Assembly: GCA_026120185.1 (NCBI GenBank)
Contig: JANUWF010001783.1
Span: 8,337,001-8,401,000 of the forward strand
Direction of reading: 5' to 3'
Length of the DNA stretch: 64,000 nucleotides
DNA from: Voacanga thouarsii
Lineage: Eukaryota; Streptophyta; Magnoliopsida; Gentianales; Apocynaceae
This document shows, one piece after another, positions 36,001-47,630 of the stretch (positions are counted from its first letter, which is position 1; every line of letters starts with the position of its first letter). A program made the position numbers and the translations under genes. The notes beneath the pieces are model-generated. The model saw only the letters and a program-made list of their open reading frames with translations, searched no databases and was not told the origin of the DNA.

Positions 36001-37365
36001 AAGGAAAAACAAGACAACACAATTTTAACTTTAAAAAATTTTGACTATACAAAGCTACAATCCTCCTTCAAACTTTAGATATGATCTTCTCATTCTTCCA
36101 ACATATCAAGAACCTTTTGTAAATTCATACATTAAATCAAACATATCAAAGCTCTCAAATTTAAGTTAAACAAACTTATACTTTATTTTAAGAAAATTAT
36201 TTCACCGTTCAAACCGAAACATGGATAACACAAATCATAAAAGTCAAGTTGTGTTAATCAATTCCAGCATCACAGAATCAAATTTGCACAACTTCAAGTA
36301 GCAAAATAAGGAAACATTCCACTCTTTTTTTTTTTTTTTTAATAACTTAGGGAATTGATAGCTTCAAGTGAATGGATTTCTCTTCACATACCATATTGAC
36401 TCCCTTATAGTCATTATTGTTTTCCTCTATTTCATCATTCATTTTTTCCAGCATTTTCTTTCTTTGCTCTCTCTTGCCTTTTACCTTCGGGATAGCCTTA
36501 AAAGAGTGCACCAAACAATACTTGCTACTTCTCTCCATATTAACCCCTTTTTCATCAAAAGGTTTTCAATAAAATTTTTAAAAAATGATTTTTTTTTCAC
36601 TCATTCAATTGTATGATTTTTTCACTCAAATCAATTGACTTCATGGCAATTGGGCAGATTTGAGAGGAGAAAAAAGGTGAATTTTTTTCTTAGGTGAATA
36701 GAGGCAATGAGAGGCCGAGAGCTTGAGGGAGTGAAAATTGCAAAAAAAAGGGGAAAGATTTGAAGGGCTTAATGATGAGTTTTAACTAGTGTTAAGGTGG
36801 AAGGAAAGGCCAAAAGAAACGGTTGAAGGGTTTGGGACAATTGGAGAAAAAATTTGACAGCCACGACTTCTTATTTGTTGGCTATGCGTAATTAACCAGC
36901 GCCAATTCAAGTGTGATAACAGGTGTTGGTTAAGGTTTAAAGCCCTAACCATTCTAAATGAAATGATATTGTTTTTGTGTTTCACGATATAACCGGCATT
37001 GGATTAAGTATCATAACAGGTGTCGATTACTCTTAGTATCTTAGTGACTTTAATGTGTCTGAATCACATCAATGCCTGTTCAATTGATTTCTACAGCACT
37101 AGCTTTGATCAGTTACTTGTAACACACATTTTTTTTTCTTTTTTTCTTCTTTTATTTATTTTTATAAAAACTAGAAATAACAATCAAACAATTGCAATAA
37201 AAACACACCACAAATTAAACCAAATCAAACCAAAATAAGTGAATAAACCAAATTTAAATTCAAACAAATCTAAGTCCAAAACACATAAAAACAAGTAAGA
37301 ACTTAAATAAGCAAATAAAACATAAATAAAATTGTCCATATGCAATAGAAATAAGATAAAGGAAA
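36001..37365 (-). other. Non-coding region between minus-strand gag and PPT
   Basis: No pol or env domain found. Minus-strand frames at 36,347-36,538 and 36,782-36,985 are open, but their residues match no family I know. The GC-richer piece around 36,880-37,080 carries repeated AACAGGTGT(T/C)G motifs, as does the spacer of the plus-strand block. Confidence 0.45.
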
Positions 37366-38835
37366 TCAATTTTTTCCACGCTCATCATGTGGATTAGCCT
37401 CTATAGTCCTTGGAAGAGTGTCATTCTGTCTATTAGCAAGGAGCTTTGCAATTTGCCCGATTTAGCTCTTAAGATTGTGAATTGATATCTCTTGGTTTTT
37501 TTATTGATTCTTCAATCCCTTGGAAGTGTGAATAGGTAGAAAGAATTAACCTAAATACCAAATCTTCAAGCGAGAGATCTAGTGGTTGTTGATGATAAAG
37601 TGGTGGAGATGCATGGTAAGGAAAAGGCGTTTGAGACCTAACCATTGATCTAGTCTGAACACTTTAAGGAGGAAATTGTTGGCTTTACCCTTGATTACTT
37701 TATGAAAGTGCGGATGGTATTGCCGGCTGGAATTGTAAGTATTCTTATATGGATTATTGCCTTGTCTTGTGTTCCTTACGTAATCTATTTGCTCCAAAGA
37801 TTGATCACTAGAAGCTCCCATAGTTTGGCATTCATGATTTAGATGACTACCTCCACAAAGGTCACAACACATAACTTGAGCTTGAGGATTCACATTCATC
37901 TTTTCTACTTTCCTCGTGAGGGCCTTTAACTTTGCTTCTACAGCTACTATGGCATTTATATTATGCATTCCTTAAAAATGTGTCTTAGACTTTGGATTTT
38001 CCCATGAATAGTTGTTCGTCACTATATTTTCAATCAACTCGCGTAGCTCTTCTAAAGTCTTGGTCACCATAGAACCTCCAGATGAAGTATCAAGAAGTTG
38101 CTTAGTAGTAAAGTTCAAACCATTGTGAAAGGTCAGCATCTGAAATCCCAAGTTTAAACCATGGTGTGGACACTTCCTTAATAACTCCTTCCATCTCTCC
38201 CAACAATCATAAAGAGTCTCATATTCTATTTGCACAAAGGAGAATGTATTATTTTTTATCTTTGCAGTCCTGGCGGAAGGGAAGTATTTTGCAAAAATCT
38301 TTTTTGTCAACTCGTCCCAAGTAGTAATGGATCCAAGATAAAGTGACTTGAGTCATGACTTTGCTTTATCCCTAAGAGAAAAAAGAAATAGTCTAAGTTT
38401 GATTGTGTCATCAAACACACTATTCATTTTGAGAGTACAGCAAATCTCGAGGAAGCTCGCTATGTGTGCATTTGGGTCTTTATTCTGGAGTCCATCAAAT
38501 TAAATTGTTTGTTGTACCATTTGAATAAAAGAAAGTTTAAGTTCAAAGTTGTTAGCCTCTACACATGGCCTCAGAAAACTCGATTTTGTCCCATGAAATG
38601 AATGTCTAGCATAGTCCCCCATCGTCCTTCTTGTATTACCATTTCCATTTTAAGCTTCGTCTCTATGTACTTCGGGATTACCACTAATATTTTTCATATT
38701 TTCTAAATTCTCTAATAAAACGTATAATCTTTTTCCTTCGTCAGTGTTTTGAACTACCAAATTCTCTCATTCATTTCTTTTTGTCCTCAACCTTCTTAAA
38801 GTCCTTTCTATTTCAGGGTTAAAAATTCTCAATAG
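37366..38835 (-). pseudogene. Ty3/gypsy gag pseudogene (element X)
   Basis: Minus strand from about 38,835: IERTLRRLR, FDGLQNKDPNAHIASFLEIC, LRLFLFSLRDKAKS, then 38,310-37,972 uninterrupted (MTKKIFAKYFPSARTAKI, LLRKCPHHGLNLGFQMLTFH, LDTSSGGSMVTKTLEELREL). A stop is followed by a frame with an intact CCHC knuckle CDLCGGSHLNHEC (about 37,866-37,828). Ends NPHDERGKN at 37,366. It lies downstream of the X LTR and PBS and is the better preserved of the two gags. As in the plus-strand block, no protease or pol follows, which suggests a gag-only element type. Confidence 0.82.
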
Positions 38836-39207
38836 CACCTTGCACTCTTTCACTCATATACAAGAAAAATTTTCCTATCAAGTAGAAAACAAAACATCAA
38901 TTACTTCAAATTTAACAAAACTAACATCAAGAATTAAAAACATACTAAAGTATATATCTCAATACGAAAGAACCTCTATAATTAATTTTAATGAATCAAA
39001 GAATCCAATATCAATGAAATTCCCAAAGCTACTGAAGAATAAGCTTTACATTAAAACCAAAGAAAATTCTCAAGTACAAATGGTCAAATCAACTATATTT
39101 ACAATAGAATACATACAACTATCTACATACAAGTTAGTGCTACAAATATATGCATATATATAAGGCTAAATCAACAAAACTCAAACTTTTTAAAATATTG
39201 CCATTCA
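38836..39207 (-). other. Element X leader between PBS and gag
   Basis: A-rich on the plus strand. The 107-codon plus-strand open frame here is of low complexity and opposite to gag, so it is not called. Confidence 0.5.
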
Positions 39208-39225
39208 TCCCCGACAATGGCACCA
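39208..39225 (-). promoter_or_regulatory. Element X primer binding site (tRNA-Asp type)
   Basis: The minus strand reads TGGTGCCATTGTCGGGGA, three changes from TGGCGCCGTTGCCGGGGA (complement of the plant tRNA-Asp 3' end), five bases inside the LTR edge. Confidence 0.75.
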
Positions 39226-39230
39226 AAACT

Positions 39231-39666
39231 TGATGTGCGTGCATGTGCTTTGTGTGCATATGTGTCCTTTAGGAAGTGTTATTTCAAAATCACCTAAAAT
39301 AATCAAATTTTAAAATTAAATGCCAAAATTACTCATAGAACACACATATAGGCAAAGATACCTATCATGTAGTATAGAGTTATAATGGTAAATATTGAAG
39401 ATCCCAAGACAATTGGCAAGTACCCCTACTTTATTCTCATTTTATTATTTGGTCAATCAAACTATATATATAAAATAACGAATTGATTAGAAAGTATACC
39501 AACCTACACGCAAAAGAAATGTCACTCAATGTCTCAAAATCATCCAAAGATTAAGAAAAAGAAATAAGTCATGTATTTAAATGAAATCTCCCAAATTAAA
39601 CGCACACAAATACCCAAATTAGTTAAATAGAAACCTAAATCTTACACCAAAGGGTTGATTTCAAAT

Positions 39667-39725
<59 letters not shown>

Positions 39726-40780
39726 TATGAGCCTTCTACCCTTAGACTAGCTAATATGTATTTCTATCTCACTAACCAGAGCTAAAGGAGTATTAAAATC
39801 AACAACTCATTGTAATTTTAGAGAAAGTCATGTCCCTATCTCCAGGCAACATACACAATCCATCAGTCACCAAGCCTTACTCATTTAACCCCTCTCTCGA
39901 GTTAATCAAAGAAAAGCAAATAAAGTGAATTAATCAATTAGGCACCCAATTTCTAATCTCATCTCTCGAAATAATTAGAAAATGAATTAAATACTAGAAA
40001 TAAACTTCAATTAAACCCAAATCAATCGATCCACACAATATAACACAAGTAATTAAATACTAGAAGTACACTTCCATTAAACTAAAAGAGATTCAAAATA
40101 AAGCATAATAAGGGTTCAATCCTTCAAATACAATACAAATCCATGTAACCTAACAAAATCAAAACAAATTTACAAAGGGGGATAGAGGAAAAACTCTTAG
40201 ACAAGTAGGATTTTCTTCTCCCTTATAGATTTCTCTTGAAGTTGCTCTCTTCCTCTTCAATTAAAACCTCGATCTTCCCTTTTGTGCCTCCTTAGTGCTC
40301 TCTATGGTTTTGTGAGGTTGCCTCCCTTGTAACTCGTGCCCTAATAATGTATAAGAGGGGTATTTATAGGTTACACTTCAAAAATCTACAAAAACTGCAG
40401 AATCGGGGCTTTCTACGAACTAAACTGACGCCTGTTAGGATGTACTACTTGGCATCAGTTTATCTACTTTGAAAAAAAAAAAATCTACCTACTAATTGCC
40501 ATATGTTATCTCACCATGACCGGCACTAATTACTCTCAGTTGTTTGGGTCTTCTAATCTCTAAATTGAATTGGAGACTGCTAGAATGTACTAACAAGAAC
40601 TTGTTATGTCCTTTGAAACTCTTTTGATTGCTTTTTCACCTTATTTCTTTAACAAACCTTCTTTTTATATAATCGACACAAAGCAAAGTGAAAATAAGGG
40701 AAGTTAGTAGTCATCCATTCAATAATTCTAAGCAATGATAACGCACGATATGAAATTATATATATTTTAAGCACTTATCA
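39231..40780 (-). repeat. Element X 5' LTR
   Basis: 1,550 bp, plus-strand edges TGATGTGCGTG and ACTTATCA, directly followed by the CTAAG duplication. Aligns with the split copy at the left end. It carries a (CT)n tract (39,671-39,721) that the other copy lacks. Confidence 0.88.
39671..39721. repeat. (CT)n microsatellite in X 5' LTR
   Basis: About 25 CT units; the corresponding site in the left LTR reads GACTCACACACTCTCG. Confidence 0.9.
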
Positions 40781-40785
40781 CTAAG

Positions 40786-41909
40786 TGTTGTGGAGTAAAA
40801 ACATTAGCATGCATATCAATAGCCTCTATAGAATCATCATCTCTATAAGCATATTCTGCTTCATGTACATCTGGGTTGTGATCATATTGAGAAATATTAG
40901 GTGCAGCACGTCTATCACCCCTCCAAATGACTAGTTACTTCTTGATCGAGATTCTATTGTGGAATTGGCAGTATCAAACGACTAGAAGTATATTGATGTT
41001 TGGAGGGCTCGTAAGATGGGCGATTCAAACAACTTGATTCACCAATGGATGCCAATGTGTGTGTGCAAATATATGAAATGCTTGTCTTGACAATGTATCA
41101 ATATTTTGAATTGCTTCATTTTCTATATATAAGATCTAAGTGTACTGCATCAACCTACGTGTGCATTTTATAATGTCAATAAAAATATATAAGTCGAAAT
41201 TATGTAAATATGAAAAAAATTACTTATCAATACTTTGACTGTCCAATGAATAATAAATTTTTATTTCTTTATTATTCATTTAAATTAAATTGTTATTTCA
41301 AATTAAAATTTTATTTTAAAAATTATTTTAATCTCAAGTGGTTGCTCTAACGATAAGTTTTAGTTTTTCACACGGATTTAAAATTTTGTTTTAAATTTAA
41401 ATTGTTATTCTTAAAATAAATTTTTTTTCGTTTATTTCAAAGGTCTTGATTCTTGAACATTTGAAGGTATAAATTTTTCTTTTTGTTTAATTTAATTTAA
41501 TTTATAAAAAGAAGTCAATAGCTCCAACGATGGCCTCAAATAGTTTCAAGAATCCAAACATCAACCACTACTTGACAAAAAAGTATCCATTTCGAATTTG
41601 CACCTTTGTGCAGGCATGTGCACAATAGGTTATCTGGATAAGCTAAGACGTTTCGAGAGTTGTTTCTAAATCTTGAATATTTTAACCAACTGTGACTGGT
41701 TAGACAAAATTAACTCGGAAACTTTTGGCAAAATCACGGTTAGTAAAACTCAAAGAATGTACTAGATTTGTATTCTAATGTGGATCACAAACTCCTGAAA
41801 GAATCATTATGACTTGTTAGAGCATTTTTTCTTAAAATTGTAAAATGATGATAAAATGCTTACCTACACGTCGTATAATGTGCTTCAAATACCAAAACAC
41901 ATATTTTTA
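40786..41909. other. Right flank of element X
   Basis: A minus-strand open stretch (about 40,786-40,940) with an acidic AEYAYRDDDSIEAID-type segment would join the frame at 14,200-14,319 if X were removed. The rest is AT-rich. A block at 41,440-41,510 (CTTGAACATTTGAAGGTATAAA-like, split here) is repeated at 43,765-43,835. Confidence 0.35.
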
Positions 41910-42468
41910 GACTTAAAATTCATTTTCGTTCTCGAATTTAAATATTTTCATCAATTAAGCTCCTAAACTATAATTCAGACAAATTGCATCCTTAAATTAA
42001 CAGAATTGAACACAATCTTACCCTCCTTAACAGTTTAGTTAATAATTTAGTTAATAGAACCTAATGTAGATAACCTAACTGACATGACATGATAACGTGT
42101 CATTCTATGTCATCATTTGATACACATAGATTTTTTTTTTTTTAAAAAAAATTTCTTTGTAAGAATACAAAGAAATTTTAACATTTCTTTGTATAAAATT
42201 TGTACAAATTTTCTTTGTATAAAATTTTTTAGAAATTTTCTCTTTTAGAACTATCATGTTTTGATGCCTCAATCCTAAGAAAAAATTGGTCTTTTTTGTG
42301 AGGAAAGTTCACAAAAAATTTCACAAAAATTTCCTCACTAAAAAAGAATTTTTCCTTGCCAATGGGTCTTTGGCGAGGAAACGAGCTTGGGCTGGCTTAT
42401 GGACAACCTCAAGATTGGTTCCCTCAAAGCAATGTTTTTTCGCCAAAATTCGTAGTCGGGGGCTATAG

Positions 42469-42965
42469 CTAGGAAATTTATGGCTTTGGTAACAAATATT
42501 TCCTAGCCAAAGCTAAGCCTTTACTAGGAAAAATGGTCTTCGACGAGGAAGTTGGCAAAAAATTTCCTCACTAAAGAGGAATCGCGATACAAATATTTTC
42601 TCAGGTTTTAACTAGGAAATTTATGGCTTTGGTGACAATCCTTTCCTAGCCAAAGCTAAGACTTTGTTAGGAAAAATGGTCTTTGGCGAGGAAGTTGATA
42701 AAAAATTTCCTTGCCAAAGAGGAATAGCGTGCCAAAATTCCTCGCCAAAAGGTGCTTGACTACGAAATTTATCACACACAAATTTCTAAACCAAAGCCTA
42801 AGCCTTTCGCTAGACAAAAATGGTCTTTGGCAGTAAGTTGGCAAAAAATTTCCTCGCCAAAGAGGAATCGTGTATGGTACAAATATTTTCTCGGGTTTTA
42901 GTTAGGAAATTTATGGTTTGGTGACAAACATTTCCTAACCAAAGCTAAGCCTTTGACAAACATTT
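42469..42965. repeat. ~143-bp tandem repeat, about 3.5 copies
   Basis: Units begin at 42,469, 42,612, 42,760 and 42,902 with CTAGGAAATTTATGGC or a close variant, each followed by TTTCCTAGCCAAAG, a loop, CTTTGGCGAGGAA and TTTCCTCGCCAAAG. The spacing is 143, 148 and 142 bp. Within each unit the CTTTGGCGAGGAA and TTCCTCGCCAAAG motifs are inverted copies that could form a hairpin. Confidence 0.8.
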
Positions 42966-42981
42966 ATGCCTTTTTTGTTTT

Positions 42982-43014
42982 GGGGAGGGGGTGGGGGGGG
43001 GGGAGGGGGAGGTG
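42982..43014 (+). repeat. G-rich tract
   Basis: More than 25 G in ~33 bases in several runs of 4-11, between the tandem array and the right TIR. Confidence 0.85.
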
Positions 43015-43269
43015 CAGAGGATAGCTGTTAAAATTTTATACAAAGAATTAAAAAAAAAAAAATCTATGTGTGTCAAATGATTACATGGAGTGACATGTCA
43101 GCTAGGTTGTCCACGTTTCGTTAATTGAGTTATTGACTAAACTATTAAAGAGGGTAAGATTATACTCAATTTCGTTAATTCAAATGCACAATTTGTCTGA
43201 ATTGTAATTCAGAGACTTAATTAATAACAATATGTAAGTTCGAGGGCAAAAATTAGTTTTAAGTCCAAA

Positions 43270-44398
43270 TTGGATTCCCAAGTTAAAAGCAAAGAGCCAG
43301 GATCCGGCCAACGAGAAAAAAAAAAAGAAAGAAAAATCCCATCTGATAAGCCTTTGGAAGTTAAAAGCATAGGAAAGTGATGTGTGAGCGACGTAATAAA
43401 TACTACAAAGTGTAAACTAATAATAGTTATATTATACCATATTAATACAATGACGTGATGTAGCGATTACACAAAAAAAAATTTCCCTTCTATATGGCAA
43501 CAGTATCTATTTTATTATGCTTCTAAAAAAAATATTTCCTTCCTCACCTGTTTCCCTAAAAGAATTAAGTTTCCTATCTTATAATACTTGCAATAGGGTG
43601 ATACCTTATCCAAAAACAAGACAGAGCAAGAATTTCATTAATTTATGAACATTTTCCAATTGTTATGAAAGAAACCGTATCCAATTTTTTATTCTTCATT
43701 CATTCTTCGTTTAATTTTTTTTGAAGGAATTTAAAATAAAATTTAATTTTCATTTATTGTTTTTTCAAAGATCTCGAATCCTGAACATTTGAAGGTATAA
43801 AATTTTCCTTTTTTGTTTAATTTAAATTTTATTTAATTAATTATTTTTATTTCAAAGAGCTTGAATCTTTTGAATATTAGAAAATACAATTCTTTATTTT
43901 TTTTGTTTAATTTATTTTTTATTTTTCATTTATTTTAATTTTGAATGAATTCCAAAAGAATTTTTTTCTTCTAATTTAATTTTCATCTATTTTTAAAAAT
44001 TATTTGAAAATAATTTTAATTTAATCTTTATTATCAAATTTTCAAATAATTTTAAAATCTAAAATATAAATTTTTAATTTTCATTTGACTCAACTTTTTA
44101 TTTTATTTATTTTTTATTTGCAAATGTTGAGAATAATTTTTTATTCTCAATTAATTTAAAATTTTATTTCTCTTTTATTTTTGATTACAAAATATTTAAA
44201 CATCATATATTTTTAATGTTCCTGCAATTCTTCTGAACGACCTGATATCCATCCATCCCAGTTCGTCCTCTATTTCAGCTTTCTTATTACTCTTTTGATG
44301 GAAACCTTAGTATTTATTTTCACCTATTTGTTTGTGCAGATTAATTACATGGTTCCTGAAATTTCCTTATTTCATGTCATGGGTAGAAATTAAACATA

Positions 44399-44429
<31 letters not shown>

Positions 44430-45160
44430 TGAATGATTGATGATTTTGTGTATTTTACGTATATGGTTTGAAAAATATATACTTCATGAATATTGGTTTG
44501 GAATGATTGATGAGATCATCCCTATTTTTTCCAGGAAAAAGCTACCAACTTTGGTATTACATTTGCATTTGTTGCTATTACTTGTTAATTCAGTTAAATA
44601 AGAAACATATGTATTTCATTAATTAGACTTTATGATGTTCACATAATTTCTTCTAATGTAATTTATGGGCTGCAAATAAATATAATTTGTTTTCTCTCTT
44701 TTTCTGTATGTAAATTAAATATTTTCCGAAGTCAGTCTTGCTAACAACAATTCATTACTTAAAGTTGGTCAATGGAACGATTTTATTTCATGATTTGGCC
44801 TTTGTTTTCCAAGGAAGCAATTTTCATGGTGTCCTCAAGCATGAGATGTATACATTAATGCATGATCTAAGGTCTACAAATATTTTCTCATATTTCAAAA
44901 AAATATTTTCAATAGTCACATCTGTTATCTTTCACAATGCCTAGCCAAAAATAAGAGTTTTTCCAATCTAATATACTTTCTAACATGAGATTTTTTTATA
45001 TACAATCACCACAAAGCAACAATAATTCACCAAATAATCAATAATAGTGTCTAATACAATCTCGTATAGTCTCTATTTTTGTATCTAAAATTTACCATAA
45101 AAAACATCATTAAACTAAAACTTACCCTCTGTTTTCTTTAAAAATAATAATAATGTACAC
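43270..45160. other. AT-rich intergenic DNA
   Basis: No gene recognised. It contains two near copies of an 'aatcttgaacatttgaaggtat' type block (43,765 and 43,850) and a (TTA)n tract at about 44,404-44,430. Confidence 0.5.
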
Positions 45161-45169
45161 TTACAAGGT

Positions 45170-45358
45170 CCTGACTTGTACACAAAGAAGAGTCTTCTTG
45201 CTGATGCTGTTTGGCTCCATTTGCTTCAAAAATGGGGAGTAGGAAATAGTTTGCTGGCCTTGCTGCTTGGAAGTCATGGGACCCTCTATTTGAAATTCTT
45301 CTGCTATTTCTGCTATTTCATGGTTGTTGAACAATTTGCTACATTTGCTGAACAACAT
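45170..45358 (-). other. Exon-like open segment, minus strand
   Basis: The minus strand is open from 45,358 and ends in a strong donor (CAGGACCTT then GTAAGT at about 45,160-45,170). Residues are mixed and hydrophilic (FQIEGPMTSKQQGQQTISYS) but match no family I know. No partner exon was found. Confidence 0.25.
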
Positions 45359-45591
45359 ATTTTGGCTACTATAATTGTAAATAGGTGTACTTTCATACAG
45401 GCAATTTACTGTTCTTGATATTATTCCTGAATATCATGTTTGCTAAAGTATTGGATGATGGATGTTGTGTTGGAACTTGTGTCATATTGCTAGATTATAG
45501 TATATGGTTTTGCATCAAACAGTGTCAAATGAGGAGTTTATTAGGATTTATGTTGTCGTAACTTCAACAAAACCCTTTGATTCTGGTGATA

Positions 45592-46502
45592 TGTTAAGTC
45601 CGTTTAGAAAATAGCATTATTGGCACAGTTTGATGCAGTGTGAATTTGAAACTGATATCTATAGAAGATCTTGAAAGAAAATCTAGTAAAGATTTCAATA
45701 ATATTTGTAGAAGATTTTGAAGAGGATCTTGGAGATAATCAAGTGAAGATCTTGTTCTGTAAAAGATAAATTCAAGAAGGACATGAACTACAATATGTTT
45801 AGGAAACATATGAAGAAATCACAGCTTTAGCAGTTTCCTAATTCAGCAAAATCACAATACCTCTGCCATATAAATATAGTCAAGTCAGAAGAAGAGAGGA
45901 GGATGCATTCTGAGAAAAAAATTCTTCCTTGAGCGAGTCAAGCAAAAGATAGAGTGTGAGATTCATGTTTACATATTGAGAAAGTCTTATACAAACAATT
46001 TCTACGATACTACTATAATCCTCGGTTGAGTGTTTGTATAAGAGATTCAAATTTACTTACTTTAATATTGCTTATTATTGAGTTAAAACTCGATTCCAAC
46101 AAATCCTTTTAAAAGTGGTTACTTCTATGGAGAGAAGGCTTCAGTTATCAAACAAGACTCGTTGAGTTATTGTAATATTGGTTGATGGGAGATTAATCAT
46201 GATGTTCGAATTCAACAATAGTCTTTTGCAAGTTTGATAAAAAGAGTACTGCGTTGTGTTCTTATTAGAATCTTCTAAGAATCACTTGGTGAATCGAGAT
46301 AAGTTATACATTTTTTTTTTTTGTAACTTTTGTGAAAGTTTAATGAATCTTTTCATTGATTTAGAGCAGATATAGGTTTATTGATAACCGAATTACGTTG
46401 CTAATTTATTATATTTGTTAGACTCCTTATTTTATTGTTTGTCAAACTAACCTTAATAGAAAGTTTATCAAAACTCCAAGAAGTTACAATTCAAATCTAA
46501 CA
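45592..46502. repeat. Possible solo LTR
   Basis: A 0.9-kb non-coding piece with inverted tips TGTTAAG...TCTAACA and repetitive GAAGATCTTG(A/G) sequence. The flanking 5-mers TGATA and ATACC do not match, so the call is weak. Confidence 0.3.
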
Positions 46503-46672
46503 ATACCAAATACAAATTGATTTGGGTCAGGAATTTATTCACTTTATCAATTGGGTGACTCATAAGTCTTGATGCTTGGGGGAATTAATTTAGAATAGAA
46601 GGACTTGAGGATAATTCTTTTTTATGTTAACCTAATACCAATTCTTTTATTTTTGTCGTTATTTTTGTTTAG

Positions 46673-46738
46673 GAGTTAATAGTAAAGAGAATGCCAGAAT
46701 TTCCAGAGACAATGGGAGCAAGAGTTTGGGACTTGAAG
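46673..46738 (+). other. Orphan exon candidate (22 codons)
   Basis: A 66-bp segment open in frame 0 lies between a pyrimidine-rich acceptor (TTTTTGTTTAG) and a consensus donor (GTGAGT). It reads ELIVKRMPEFPETMGARVWD then LK. I do not recognise the family, and no neighbouring exon was found before element Z. Confidence 0.3.
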
Positions 46739-47089
46739 GTGAGTGCATGTGTGTCTACTGCCTTTAATTCGATTAGAGATTGTAAATTTAGTTGTTATGA
46801 GGATGTATTTATTCATTACTTAGAAAATAATTATCCTAGCTAGAGCTTATTGCTTTATTTGGGGAAGGTTTCTTAGTGAATTAATTGTAGGATTTTACTA
46901 TTTTGATTACTAGGAAACAATCCGTGTGATTATTTAAGCAAGAGTGAGGGGTTCAATTTTTAGTTAAGCAAAGGCAAGTGAGTATAACATCACACTTTCG
47001 GAAATTTCTAATTTCATATAAATTTGGCACGAGTATGGATAATTTTAGTACTGAGATTATGAATATTGTCACTGATAAATTTGATTGTG

Positions 47090-47092
<3 letters not shown>

Positions 47093-47158
<66 letters not shown>
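47093..47158. repeat. (CT)n microsatellite
   Basis: About 32 CT units. Confidence 0.95.
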
Positions 47159-47162
<4 letters not shown>

Positions 47163-47630
47163 GGGTTGAGTGGTTGTTCATAGGTATAAGAGTGCGGTTA
47201 AAAAAAAAAGAAAAGTGTTATGAGGTTTTGAGATTTTGAAATTCTGTGTCAGTCAGTTAGAACCCACATATTCTTTCCTAATTAGTATCAATTTGACCTT
47301 CTTAGCGTTGTAAATAAGTACTATTCATATATGCTATTCTTCCCTAAATTCAAAATTCATGAGCTTCAATTTTGTGTGTGGGGACAATAGTTCGATTGTA
47401 ATTCTATTGGTTTTCTATGTAAAAGAAAAACAAAAAGGAGAAGAATTTTTTGAAGAAGGAAAATGCCAGCTTTTTGTGAACTTTGACCCTGTATTTGGTT
47501 CACAAATGAGGAGAGGAAGGAAAGCACGGAGGAGAGGAAAACTTTTACTTTGAGTAAATATAATTTACTTTCATTTTATTTGATTAGAATAGAAAGAAAT
47601 TAAATGAGAAGCATTATTTTGATTTACATT

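Larger units (their letters stand above)
14325..40780 (-). mobile_element. Composite Ty3/gypsy-type element X (host of nested insertions)
   Basis: Bounded by CTAAG at 14,320-14,324 and 40,781-40,785, with TG at the left end and CA at the right, so both edges are base-exact. The LTRs are in direct orientation. The minus strand reads: 5' LTR 40,780-39,231, tRNA-Asp-like PBS, gag (about 38,830-37,366), interior, env-position ORF remnant (about 25,200-24,700), PPT (about 23,390-23,350), 3' LTR 23,349-14,325. The 3' LTR is split by a copia element. Total 26.5 kb including nested Y-family LTRs, a copia element and a solo LTR. No pol genes belonging to X were found. Confidence 0.82.
41910..43265. 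mobile_element. Long-TIR (MULE-like) non-autonomous element with internal tandem repeat
   Basis: Left TIR 41,910-about 42,160 and right TIR about 43,025-43,265 match as inverted repeats: GACTTAAAA, AATTCAGACAAATTG, AATCTTACCCTC, CTGACATG, CACATAGATTTTTT. At ~240 bp they are typical of Mutator-like elements, but no clear 9-bp duplication is seen at the edges. There is no transposase. The interior (about 42,280-42,965) is a tandem repeat array. Confidence 0.7.

Noticed and set aside
38840..39163. 107-codon plus-strand frame
   Set aside because: Low-complexity A-rich DNA in the element X leader, opposite to gag; no domain.
40786..41110. N-terminus of a second CACTA transposase
   Set aside because: The acidic minus-strand segment did not match TNP2 or TNPA motifs well enough to name.
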